Part shown: positions 19,262-27,114 of the stretch, in pieces
How the letters are laid out: every line of letters starts with the position of its first letter
How positions within the stretch are numbered: position 1 is the first letter of the stretch
Source of the DNA: Gordonia sp. 'Campus'
GTDB lineage: Bacteria > Actinomycetota > Actinomycetes > Mycobacteriales > Mycobacteriaceae
Reading direction: 5' to 3'
NCBI RefSeq assembly: GCF_022206305.1
Contig: NZ_JAKOIW010000007.1
Span: forward strand, 1-64,000
Length of the DNA: 64,000 nucleotides
The notes under the pieces: model-generated
What the model saw: the letters and a program-made list of their open reading frames with translations, nothing else
Database searches by the model: none
Told to the model about the DNA's origin: nothing
Translations under genes and position numbers: made by a program

Positions 19262-20529
19262 CGGGACTCCATCTGTGATTCGGCGAGCACCTCGTGGCGA
19301 CTCACGGGGAAACGGTTGTGTTGGTAGAGGAAGTAGGGCAGTAGGGCAGCGAACGGTGCGATGCCGAGGAAGTACGGGACGTACACCGCTTCGAGCGAAC
19401 TCAGAGCGAGGATGGTGCTGAAGTACGCGAGCAGATAGGCGCGTGTGGTGCTGTCAGGGGTCTGGACCACTTTGACGACGGCTGCGAGGATGACGAGTCC
19501 GACACCCCAGACACCGACGGCCAGAAGCATTTCGAGCCACCCGTTGTGCGGCGAGTAGTTCGCCTTGAACAGCAACGAGGCGCCCGACTCGACCCAGAAC
19601 GCCGGGTTGTGACCGAAGAACCACTGGTCGGGGATCTCCCGCAGCGCCTGGTTCCACAGGTAGCCACGCAGGCTGTAGTCGGAATTGGTGTAGCCGACGT
19701 ACAGGGGAAACAGCGAGTACACCGCGCTCGCCACCAGGGCGAGCCCCAGCACCAGGTTTCGCACTCGAGTCGTGACCGAAGGCATGGCCAGGACGATCCC
19801 CAGTGCGCCGGCGACCGCGATGCCGCCGAACGCGGTCCGGCTTCCGGCGAGCATGCCGATCAACCCGACGCCGGCCACCGCCGCGAGCACACGCCACATC
19901 GGCAGGCGGTACACCGCGAAGGGCAGTAGCGCCGTGATGGTGATACCCGCCAGGTTGCCGTTACCCGCGAAGGGCGAAGTGAGGACCGCACCGAGGTCGG
20001 TGCACTTGTCGATGCGGCACGCTCCGACGACGCGGGACGAATTGAACAACACCGACACGAGCAGGACGGCGGCCGTCACGACCAGCGCGATTCGCGCCGC
20101 GCGGGAAACATCGTCGAGCCCGAAGGGCCGGTACCGGAAGATGAACCCGACCAGCAGGGCCATCGCCATGCCGAGGTTGATGATCCGCCCCGAACCGTCG
20201 ATGACCATTGCGGCACAGGCGTACACGGTGAGCAGACCGAGGATCGCCGCGGACTGGTCGATCCGGAACCCGTGCGTTCCGATGGCCCTGAGGGCAGCCG
20301 CCACACTCAAGCCCGCCGCCGGGCCGTACAGGAGCACTGCGAAGATCGGTCCGGCTGCGTCCGCCGAGGACCAGACCGCCGGCGCCACCGCGTAGATCAC
20401 GATGACCGGCCACGCCGTCAACGCGACCAGCCAGCTGCACAGGAACGGGTCGACCCGTCGAACCCACTGCGGGTCGTAGGCGGCGGCGACGAAAGCAACC
20501 AGGGCTGCGAACAGAGTCGCGACGATCAT
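19258..20529 (-). CDS. O-antigen polymerase/ligase-like membrane protein (Wzy of cluster 2)
   Basis: This polytopic protein of 423 aa has about ten to eleven membrane segments. It contains a Wzy_C-type core: FAGNGNLAGITITALLPFAVY, then MLAGSRTAFGGIAVAGALGI and the loop ALREIPDQWFFGHNPAFWVES with SPHNGWLEMLLAVG. The AGSRTA and HNGWLE blocks are the best conserved parts of O-antigen ligase-like families. It should polymerise the lipid-linked units flipped by the fused Wzx protein. It overlaps both neighbours in four-base ATGA junctions, so it is part of one translationally coupled operon. GC is high, as in the rest of cluster 2. Confidence 0.8.
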   Translation of the reverse strand: MIVATLFAALVAFVAAAYDPQWVRRVDPFLCSWLVALTAWPVIVIYAVAPAVWSSADAAGPIFAVLLYGPAAGLSVAAALRAIGTHGFRIDQSAAILGLLTVYACAAMVIDGSGRIINLGMAMALLVGFIFRYRPFGLDDVSRAARIALVVTAAVLLVSVLFNSSRVVGACRIDKCTDLGAVLTSPFAGNGNLAGITITALLPFAVYRLPMWRVLAAVAGVGLIGMLAGSRTAFGGIAVAGALGIVLAMPSVTTRVRNLVLGLALVASAVYSLFPLYVGYTNSDYSLRGYLWNQALREIPDQWFFGHNPAFWVESGASLLFKANYSPHNGWLEMLLAVGVWGVGLVILAAVVKVVQTPDSTTRAYLLAYFSTILALSSLEAVYVPYFLGIAPFAALLPYFLYQHNRFPVSRHEVLAESQMESR

Positions 20530-21248
20530 GACGCCCAGAGCTCCCGGAACGAGGCCGGAGCGGTTCCGGCGGAATCCTCATACAGCTCCCACGTCGCCCA
20601 ACCCCCCGAGAACTCCTGAATCCGGCTGTCCGTGAACACGATCGATGTGGCATCGGGGAGATACACCTTGGCGCGGTCACCGTCGAGCTCGATCTCGAAC
20701 CGTGCCGCATCACGATCGAACGCGGTCTTGTAGGTGCCCTTACCCAGCACCGTCTGGCCGCCCTTGCCGGCCTCCCAGATCGCATACGACCAACCGGTGC
20801 GCGTGGCGACGAAATGCACGGCCGCGCTCGGCGCGGGTTCGGACTCGTTGTCCGGCACGGGTTTCGCGCTCACCAGCAAGGCGATCGATCCGGCGTCGTC
20901 GCCGGTGAATCCGACCGTCGCGCCGATCCGGGTGACGTGTGCGGGCGAGAGGTCGGTCGCCACATACGATGCCGCGTTCGGTGCGGCCGACTCTCCGTGG
21001 AGGAGTCGGCCGTCGACGACTCGGAGAGGATGGGAGTTGCGTCCGCGTTCGATGGAGATGAATCCGGGCGGAACGGCGGCCGCGGTCGCGTAGTCGACGT
21101 GGACGGCGGCCCCCTGGGCGGTGGCGACCCGGTCGTCGGCGCGTTCGGCGAGCGCAGCCGTCGAGCACGCGGAGCCCAGGAGCATGAGGCCGACCGCAGC
21201 CACCGCCCACGCGACGGTCGACGGTCGTCTACCGGAGAACGAGAACAT
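20526..21248 (-). CDS. Exported protein of unknown function, polysaccharide cluster 2
   Basis: This 240 aa protein has an N-terminal hydrophobic segment ending LMLLGSACSTAALA. It could be cleaved as a lipoprotein at the Cys (the -3 residue is Gly, so the lipobox is imperfect) or after ALA by signal peptidase I. The mature part is beta-rich, with patterns such as AVHFVATRTGWSYAIWEAGKGG, a concanavalin-like jelly-roll possibility; I do not recognise a family with certainty. ATG 21248 overlaps the stop of the upstream acyltransferase by one base (TGATG), which fixes the start; the frame is open upstream to 21329 but that would run into the neighbour. A role in polymer modification or binding at the surface is inference from location. 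Confidence 0.6.
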   Translation of the reverse strand: MFSFSGRRPSTVAWAVAAVGLMLLGSACSTAALAERADDRVATAQGAAVHVDYATAAAVPPGFISIERGRNSHPLRVVDGRLLHGESAAPNAASYVATDLSPAHVTRIGATVGFTGDDAGSIALLVSAKPVPDNESEPAPSAAVHFVATRTGWSYAIWEAGKGGQTVLGKGTYKTAFDRDAARFEIELDGDRAKVYLPDATSIVFTDSRIQEFSGGWATWELYEDSAGTAPASFRELWAS

Positions 21249-21937
21249 CAGAAGCCCTCGACCTCTCGGACCGGAGTCATGTACGACGACCGGTACCACC
21301 ACTTGCACTCCGGCAGCTCGCGACGCCACCTCGCCGGGGCGCCGGCGTAGATTCCGGCATCACCCGCGGTCGCCTTGTTGGATGCGGTGACCACCGATCC
21401 TGCCGCCACCAGCGAGAAAGCCGGGATATGGGCGTTTTTCAAGATGAGGCAGGCGGTCGCCGTGAGGCTCCGCTCGCCGATCGTGATGGTGCCGATGGTG
21501 GTTCGGTCCTCGACGATGTCGATCTCATGGGACTGCAGCAGACTGCGGGTGCCCCCGACGGCGCTGTAGGCCTCCATGTCGATACGTCCAGAACAGTCGA
21601 AGTAGTGCCGGTTCGTGATCGCCGACTGTTCCGCCATCGACAGGACCCCGGCGCGGTCGCTGAACCGCTGGTACGACGGTGCGGCGGTGAACTGGTTGAG
21701 CCGGCCGATGAAGTTGTCCTTCTCCAACTCGACCGACGCCATCTGTCGGAAGATGTTGAACGGGGAGACGACGGCTCGGTCGCCGATGTGGAACGGGCCG
21801 CACCCGAGAACGAGATTCGGACCCAGAACCACGTCCTGTCCGACGGTGTTGCCGATGGCACGCAACAGGGTGTTCTTCGCGTTCGACGCGGGGAGCAGCC
21901 AGACGATCAGGCTGAGCCACTTGTTGGGTCGCTTCAT
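21248..21937 (-). CDS. Left-handed beta-helix acyltransferase (hexapeptide repeat)
   Basis: This 229 aa protein has imperfect hexapeptide repeats (QDVVLGPNLVLGCGPFHIGDRAVVS and later TTIGTITIGERSLTATACLI), the LbH fold of acetyl- and acyltransferases. The C-terminal signature PAFSLVAAGSVVTA and AGAPAR resembles the CoA-binding turn of maltose/galactoside acetyltransferase relatives. The N-terminus carries one hydrophobic segment (LSLIVWLLP), suggesting membrane association. A histidine in ITNRHYFDCSG could be catalytic. It sits in cluster 2 between a Wzz protein and an exported protein. It may O-acetylate a sugar of the repeat unit; the acyl group is unknown. Confidence 0.75.
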   Translation of the reverse strand: MKRPNKWLSLIVWLLPASNAKNTLLRAIGNTVGQDVVLGPNLVLGCGPFHIGDRAVVSPFNIFRQMASVELEKDNFIGRLNQFTAAPSYQRFSDRAGVLSMAEQSAITNRHYFDCSGRIDMEAYSAVGGTRSLLQSHEIDIVEDRTTIGTITIGERSLTATACLILKNAHIPAFSLVAAGSVVTASNKATAGDAGIYAGAPARWRRELPECKWWYRSSYMTPVREVEGF

Positions 21938-22590
21938 GATGTCCTCCAGAGGTCGGCGAGCGGTGGTGTTCGAAGAGTGGATGTTTCGGCCCGGCGGCGA
22001 ACGAACATCAACGCCACGACCGCGGTCGTCAGCACGGCGATGACGGTCAGGATCGTCGTGCGCATCAGCGCGTTCGGGAACGTCCGCCCGGCGGACCCCG
22101 GCCCAAGCACGACCGAGGCGATGGGGGCCGGTGATTCGAGCTCTGCCAGAGCAGCGGTGAACTCACGTCCGATTCCCAGCGCGGCTGCCTCGACCGTCTG
22201 CGAGTCGGCACCGCGAACTGTGAAATCCATGATCGTCGTGTCGGGCGGTGAGGTGATCGACAGGCCGGACCGGAGTTCGGCGGGAGTCATGCCGATGTGG
22301 TGGGAGTCGATTACCCGACGCAGAAAGTTCTCGCTGGTCACCAGCGACGAGTAGGACTCGATGCTCTTGGTGAGCAGCATCGTGGGGGCGGGATCGAAGT
22401 CCTGCGGGAGCTCCATCGCGTCACGCTCGTAGGTGAGCACCACACGCGCGGTGGCCTCGACCGTGCCGTGCTGCGACGTGAGAGTGGACACCGCAGCGGC
22501 CACGACGAGGCCGAGGCAGCCGAGGACGCCGAGCGCGACGAGCATCGGGGTGGCGGGTCGCCGCAACCCGCTCGTCCTCGTGTTCCTCAT
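21934..22590 (-). CDS. Wzz-like membrane protein 2
   Basis: This 218 aa protein has the two-helix Wzz topology, with a helix at about residues 17-38 (VALGVLGCLGLVVAAAVS), an external domain, and a second helix near residues 180-198. The external part shows PTMLLTKSIESYSSLVTSENFLRRVI, the usual early block of chain-length determinants. It is smaller than the Wzz protein at 18344 and lacks its tail. Two Wzz proteins and no tyrosine kinase in this cluster is unusual; they may form a hetero-oligomer. ATGA overlaps at both ends couple it to the acyltransferase and the flippase fusion. Confidence 0.7.
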   Translation of the reverse strand: MRNTRTSGLRRPATPMLVALGVLGCLGLVVAAAVSTLTSQHGTVEATARVVLTYERDAMELPQDFDPAPTMLLTKSIESYSSLVTSENFLRRVIDSHHIGMTPAELRSGLSITSPPDTTIMDFTVRGADSQTVEAAALGIGREFTAALAELESPAPIASVVLGPGSAGRTFPNALMRTTILTVIAVLTTAVVALMFVRRRAETSTLRTPPLADLWRTS

Positions 22591-24590
22591 GCGCAGGCGC
22601 CCTTTCGGCCCAGGTCCGCCAGGATGGGGGTCATCCGCGCGGCGATGATGGCGTGTCCCTCATCGGTGGGGTGCCGCATGTCCGCGCCCACGAGCGGTTG
22701 CTCGCGCGGACCGTCGTACCAACCGTCGCGGATCGGGTCGACGAACGTCGACCGATGACGGGCGGCGACGGAGGCCAGCATCTTGTTGGCCCGCAGGTAC
22801 CCGGATTCGACTGGGGCGTCGTGGATCCACGACAGTCCGACGATGACCACGGGGATCTCGGGACGTGCTTTGCGCACCCCGGCGATGGTCTCGTCGACCG
22901 CGGCACGGTACTGACGCGACGGGTGTGAGAGGTCGTTGCCGCTGCCGACCAGGACGATCGCCGACACATCGCGGGTCAACAGGCGTTGCGCCTCCGACGC
23001 GAAGGTGGTGTGTCGGATACCGGTCGTCAGGTAACCGGCGCCGCCGCGCCCCGACACCCGCAGCAGAACCGGGCACCGGTTGAGTCGCTCGCCGGACAGC
23101 TTCGCCTGCGCGACCCGCGTCCAGTTGGACGTGCCCTTGCCGCCGTATGTCGTTCCCTCGGTGAAACTGTCACCGATCACGAGGATCTTGACCGCTTCGT
23201 CGCTCGCGGCCGGTCGGACGCCGGCGGCGGCCGTCATCTCTTGGGCCGGGCCGGCGGCAACCGGGTCCGCGGACTCCCGCTGGACGAGGAACGTCGACGC
23301 TCCCGCGACGACGAGCGCGATGGCCGTGACCACGAGAAGCGCTCGCTCCCAATGAGTTCGGAGGAAACTGGTCATTCTCCCACCTTCGTGAATATCGGAG
23401 AGCAGGACTGCGAGGACAAGTGACTGACCGGCGACGGGAACGAGCCAGATCAGGGAAAGACGGTCGACGGCGCCGGCGAGCAGCAGCAGAGCCAGTGTCG
23501 TTGCGCCGCCGATCACGATCGCGACCGTCACCGTGTCGGGCCGCCCGAGGGCGATGTACTTGGAACTGAGCGCCTGGGACACCGACGAGATACCCGCAGC
23601 GATGATCATGCCGACCAGCAGCATCTGCGCCGGCTGGTACTTCGCGCCGACGATCTGCACGATCATCCAGGCGGCGGGCCACGCGATGACCATCACCAAC
23701 AGGCAGTAGGCGAGGATGAGGTTCCGATAGCGACGGTAGATGCGGTCGAACGCCGAAGGGTCGTCGACCGATCCGGCCAGCTCGGGGACGGCGACCGTGG
23801 ACACCGCTGCCGACAACAGGGTGAGTGGCCCGGTGACGCGTGAGGCCATCGCGAAGTAGCCGACCGTCGCCGGCGGAGCGAAAACCGCGAGCGCCGACAC
23901 CTGCAGTTGAGCGAGGATGCCCGACATCGACAGCGCCCAGAAGTGGGCGACCTCTCCCGGCGAGAGTTCGCGGATCTCGGCGACGGCGCTCCGCACGGCC
24001 CGGGTTCCGACCGCGATCGTCGGGATCAGCAGCGCCGCCGCAGATGTGGAGGCGAACACGACGATGACCGCGATGTCGCCGAACCCTTGGCCCAGGGCTG
24101 CCATGGCACCCCACGCGGCCAGCGGCACCGCCCGCTGTACGACGACCAGGCAGCTGGCCGCGGTGTGGGCGCGGATGCCGGCCAGGAAGTTCTGGGCGAA
24201 GTTCTGCAGCGTGTCGGAGTAGGCGAAAAGCCCACCGGCGACGACGATCAGCGGCATCGTCGAGAGAGACACGACGGCGCCGGCGAGTACGAACACCAGA
24301 GACACCGACACCGTGTGGACGACATACAACCGCACGGCCGAGGTGTCGCCCCCGCCCGCGCCGGACCGCATGACCTGCACCGGCGCACCGAATCCCGCCA
24401 CGAGCCCGATGACCAGACCGATGGTATACGCCAGGATGAACTGACCGAAGGAATCGACCGACAGCGCGCGGGCGAGCAGCAGCACGAAGACGCCGAGCAT
24501 CGCGGAACTGGCCACTCGGGCCGCGATCCGTAGTCCGGCATCGTTGCGCAACCGGTCGCCGGCGCGACGACGGTCAGTGTCGGAGCGCAC
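22587..24590 (-). CDS. Wzx-type flippase fused to an SGNH hydrolase domain
   Basis: A single open frame of 667 codons joins two proteins. Residues 1-405 are a PST/MOP flippase with about twelve helices (VFVLLLARALSVDSFGQFILAY is the typical first-pair loop). After one extra membrane helix at residues 415-433, residues 465-667 are an SGNH hydrolase: GDSFTEG with the nucleophile Ser at about 475, GRGGAGY, GSGNDLSHP, and HPTDEGH with Asp642 and His645. By helix count the catalytic domain should be outside the membrane. An in-frame ATG at 23375 (residue 406) is preceded by AAGGTGG at 23386-23380, so a separate SGNH protein could also be made from an internal start. The likely role is to flip a repeat unit and acylate or deacylate it on the outer face. 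No stop or frameshift is seen at the join. Confidence 0.85.
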   Translation of the reverse strand: MRSDTDRRRAGDRLRNDAGLRIAARVASSAMLGVFVLLLARALSVDSFGQFILAYTIGLVIGLVAGFGAPVQVMRSGAGGGDTSAVRLYVVHTVSVSLVFVLAGAVVSLSTMPLIVVAGGLFAYSDTLQNFAQNFLAGIRAHTAASCLVVVQRAVPLAAWGAMAALGQGFGDIAVIVVFASTSAAALLIPTIAVGTRAVRSAVAEIRELSPGEVAHFWALSMSGILAQLQVSALAVFAPPATVGYFAMASRVTGPLTLLSAAVSTVAVPELAGSVDDPSAFDRIYRRYRNLILAYCLLVMVIAWPAAWMIVQIVGAKYQPAQMLLVGMIIAAGISSVSQALSSKYIALGRPDTVTVAIVIGGATTLALLLLAGAVDRLSLIWLVPVAGQSLVLAVLLSDIHEGGRMTSFLRTHWERALLVVTAIALVVAGASTFLVQRESADPVAAGPAQEMTAAAGVRPAASDEAVKILVIGDSFTEGTTYGGKGTSNWTRVAQAKLSGERLNRCPVLLRVSGRGGAGYLTTGIRHTTFASEAQRLLTRDVSAIVLVGSGNDLSHPSRQYRAAVDETIAGVRKARPEIPVVIVGLSWIHDAPVESGYLRANKMLASVAARHRSTFVDPIRDGWYDGPREQPLVGADMRHPTDEGHAIIAARMTPILADLGRKGACA

Positions 24591-25431
24591 CGCGCAACCT
24601 CCGGTAGGTCGGCGTCAGCCGGATGCGGAACACGAGGAACGACGCCAGCTGTTCGGCGGTGCCCACGACCCCGAGCACGCGGTCCGTTCCCGACTCGGCG
24701 TAGCGCATGCGCAACCGGAACGATTCACCGAGGAACGTCCGCCACAGGTTCGCCGACTTGGATGCGTCGTGAAACCGCAGGGCCCCGATCGGGACCGGCA
24801 AGGCCCGCTGTCGCGGGGCGACCGCCGCGATCCGGAACTGCAACGAATAGTCCATGGTGCAATGCAGGTCGTTCTCGAAGCCGCCGAGCGCCTCGAGCAG
24901 ATCACGTCGCATGACCACGGATCCCGAGAACGACGCGCAGGTGGAGCGGCGCAACAGGGTTCGCTTCTCGATCGGCTTGCCGTCGAATGTCCCGACCACG
25001 TCACCACCGGCCCGCAGGAGCTGATGGTCACCGGTCAGTACCGATGTCTCGGGGGTCTCGAGGGCGGCGGCACGGATCGCCGACAACGCGCCGTCGATCA
25101 GCAGATCGTCTGCGTTGAGCCAGATCACCCAGTCACCCGACGCGCGTGCGAGTGCGCGGTTGAGAGCGTCGGACTGGCCGTCGTCGCTTTCCACCACCGC
25201 GCGGACTCGGGGGTCCTCGGCAGCCAGTGCGGCGATGACGTCCTGGGTCCCGTCTGTCGAACCCGCGTCCTGGACGAGGATCTCGTCGTCGGCACTCATC
25301 TGGCGCAACGCCGATGCGATCGCCGGACCGAAGTAGTCACCCGGGTTGTAGGAGGGCACCAGGATCGAGAACGTGACCGGAGCGGTGGGGGCCGGACGGG
25401 TGGCGGCGAAGGTGTCAGCGGGTTGCGGCAT
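24574..25431 (-). CDS. Family 2 glycosyltransferase
   Basis: This GT-A glycosyltransferase of 285 aa starts its core with FSILVPSYNPGDYFGPAIAS and EILVQDAGSTDGTQDVI. It continues SDALNRALARASGDWVIWLNADD, in which NADD is the DXD metal site. The later FENDLHCTMDYSLQFR fits the acceptor-site acidic motif. It resembles WcaA/WcaE-like enzymes of colanic acid-type loci. ATG 25431 was chosen because it lies just inside the end of the upstream GT4 gene (17-base overlap); the open frame reaches further but into that gene. Its own 3' end overlaps the flippase fusion by 17 bases. It acts in cluster 2; the donor is unknown. Confidence 0.82.
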   Translation of the reverse strand: MPQPADTFAATRPAPTAPVTFSILVPSYNPGDYFGPAIASALRQMSADDEILVQDAGSTDGTQDVIAALAAEDPRVRAVVESDDGQSDALNRALARASGDWVIWLNADDLLIDGALSAIRAAALETPETSVLTGDHQLLRAGGDVVGTFDGKPIEKRTLLRRSTCASFSGSVVMRRDLLEALGGFENDLHCTMDYSLQFRIAAVAPRQRALPVPIGALRFHDASKSANLWRTFLGESFRLRMRYAESGTDRVLGVVGTAEQLASFLVFRIRLTPTYRRLRGALRH

Positions 25432-26554
25432 AGCGGGCCTCCAGTTCTCGGGCAACGGTGCCGATGCCCCAACGGTCTTCGACCGCCCGCCGCGCTCGCG
25501 CTCCGCGGGCGCGGGCGCCGTCGGGATCGGCCAGAAGGGCACCCAGGGCAGCGGACAGTGCTTCCACCGAGTCGTCGACGACCAGCCCGGCATCGGCCTC
25601 GGCAATCAGGCCCGCGAAGCCGCAGGTATCGGTGACCACCACCGGCAGGCCGACCGCCATCGCCTCGAGAACCGACATGGGTAGCGGCTCGTGGACGGAG
25701 GGGAGCACGAAGATCGACGCCGAGGCCAGACGTGCTGGCACGGCATCCGACGGCAACGGCGGATCGCGACGTATCCGGGAACCGAGTTCGGGGCCGCAGA
25801 CCGTACGGAAGGTGTCGATGACCTCGTCGACGGCGGGACCGTCGCCCTCATCGGGGCCGGCGATGGTGAAGCGGGCATCGAAGCGCACCGCGAGTTCGGC
25901 TGCGGCGCGGGCGAATGTGACCGCACGCTTGCGCGGGTGAAGCCGTGCCAGGAACAACACCTCGGGCAGATCGTCGTCGGCGGGCGCAGCGACCGGGACG
26001 GGCTGCGACAGTGGTACGCCGTTGGCCAGGTACGCATATCGCGGGGTGCCACCGATCGCGGAACGCAACTTCGTCAGTTCGACGTCGTTGAGATAGAACG
26101 CGGTGTGGGCATGCCGCACCGCCGGGATGGTGAGCGTCTTGTCGATCACCTGATAGGGAAGCGACGGGCGGGGATTGATCATGCCGTGCGTCTGCACGTG
26201 GGTGGCGACCCGACGCCGAGCGAGGAGCCGGGTGGCGGGCAGTGTCACGAAATCGCGGCTGAGGTGAACGTGGGCGACGTCGAACTCGTTCGCATGCAAC
26301 CAGATCCATCGCAGCATGGACGGCGAGACGATGCGGGAGAAGCTGGGTGCCGTCCCGACCGTGCGCGTGGGGAAGGTCAGGATTCGGACGCCGGCCACGT
26401 CCGGTGCCGCGGCGTGGCCGTCGAACGAGCCCGCGATCAGTGTCACCTGGTGGCCACGCTCGGCCAGGGCACGACTCTGGTTGACGGCGACGGTCGCGGG
26501 ACCGCCGAACTCGCCTGCCCGGGACAGCAGGGTCAACACCTGCAGGATCCTCAT
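25415..26554 (-). CDS. GT4 glycosyltransferase
   Basis: This 379 aa GT-B enzyme opens with RILQVLTLLSRAGEFGGPATVAV and closes with a textbook GT4 donor domain: VLFLARLHPRKRAVTF, FVLPSVHEPLPMSVLEAMAVGLP and VVTDTCGFAGLI. The EPLPMSVLEA block holds the two Glu positions of the EX7E motif. It most likely uses a nucleotide-activated hexose such as GDP-mannose, GDP-fucose or UDP-glucose. GDP sugars are plausible because gmd and fcl lie upstream, but this is inference. It is coupled by overlaps to the GT2 gene and the acetyltransferase gene on either side. Confidence 0.84.
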   Translation of the reverse strand: MRILQVLTLLSRAGEFGGPATVAVNQSRALAERGHQVTLIAGSFDGHAAAPDVAGVRILTFPTRTVGTAPSFSRIVSPSMLRWIWLHANEFDVAHVHLSRDFVTLPATRLLARRRVATHVQTHGMINPRPSLPYQVIDKTLTIPAVRHAHTAFYLNDVELTKLRSAIGGTPRYAYLANGVPLSQPVPVAAPADDDLPEVLFLARLHPRKRAVTFARAAAELAVRFDARFTIAGPDEGDGPAVDEVIDTFRTVCGPELGSRIRRDPPLPSDAVPARLASASIFVLPSVHEPLPMSVLEAMAVGLPVVVTDTCGFAGLIAEADAGLVVDDSVEALSAALGALLADPDGARARGARARRAVEDRWGIGTVARELEARYAATR

Positions 26555-27114
26555 GCGGGATCACCTCCTGGGCGGCGGGTCGACGGGATCACCACGGCCC
26601 CACCCGGGACCTGCGTACCCGCCTTCAGCACAACCCCTTTCAGGACCGTCACCCCGTTGCCCAGATGGCAGCGGTCGCTGATGACGACACTCTGGCTGGT
26701 GCGGGTGAAGGTGGGCGAACGGTGGTCGTGGCCGCCGGAGCAGATGACCGAGCGCTCGCCGAGTCGGCACGCCGACCCGACCGACACCGGCTCCGGGTTG
26801 ATGATCCAGACATCCCGATCGATGTGCACCTGGTCTCCGAGGGTGAGCTTCCACGGGAAGTGGACCCGGAAGGAACGGTGGATGTCGCAACCGGCACCCA
26901 CCGCGGCGCCGAACGAGCGGAGCGCGAGGCGGCGCAAGCGGTTCCCGCCCAGACCACTACGAAGGACCGGCCCGACGCCCAACCACGTGACCATCCAGAT
27001 GCGTCCGCGTCCGCGGTCGGACTTGTCGACGATGTAGTCGCGCAGGCGGCGCGGCTCCAGGTCGGACAGGATCACCGACCGCGCGGTGGTCGTGGTCGGC
27101 GTCGTCACGGTCAT
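26551..27114 (-). CDS. WcaF-like acetyltransferase (left-handed beta-helix)
   Basis: This 187 aa protein ends in hexapeptide turns: AAVGAGCDIHRSFRVHFPW, LTLGDQVHIDRDVWIINPE, SVGSACRLGERSVICSGGHDH. The GGHDH at about residue 137 holds the His expected to activate the acceptor hydroxyl, and FTRTSQSVVISDRCHLGNGV follows as in WcaF and VatD-like acetyltransferases. It should transfer an acetyl group from acetyl-CoA to a sugar of the cluster 2 repeat. ATG 27114 overlaps the upstream GT stop (ATGA). The ending PGGAVVIPSTRRPGGDPA is a short tail without conserved motif. Confidence 0.8.
   Translation of the reverse strand: MTVTTPTTTTARSVILSDLEPRRLRDYIVDKSDRGRGRIWMVTWLGVGPVLRSGLGGNRLRRLALRSFGAAVGAGCDIHRSFRVHFPWKLTLGDQVHIDRDVWIINPEPVSVGSACRLGERSVICSGGHDHRSPTFTRTSQSVVISDRCHLGNGVTVLKGVVLKAGTQVPGGAVVIPSTRRPGGDPA

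Noticed and set aside
25691..27037. A 448-codon plus-strand open frame over glycosyltransferase genes
   Set aside because: Composition is Arg/Gly/Asp-rich, a typical shadow of high-GC genes; the minus-strand frames have GT4 and LbH signatures.
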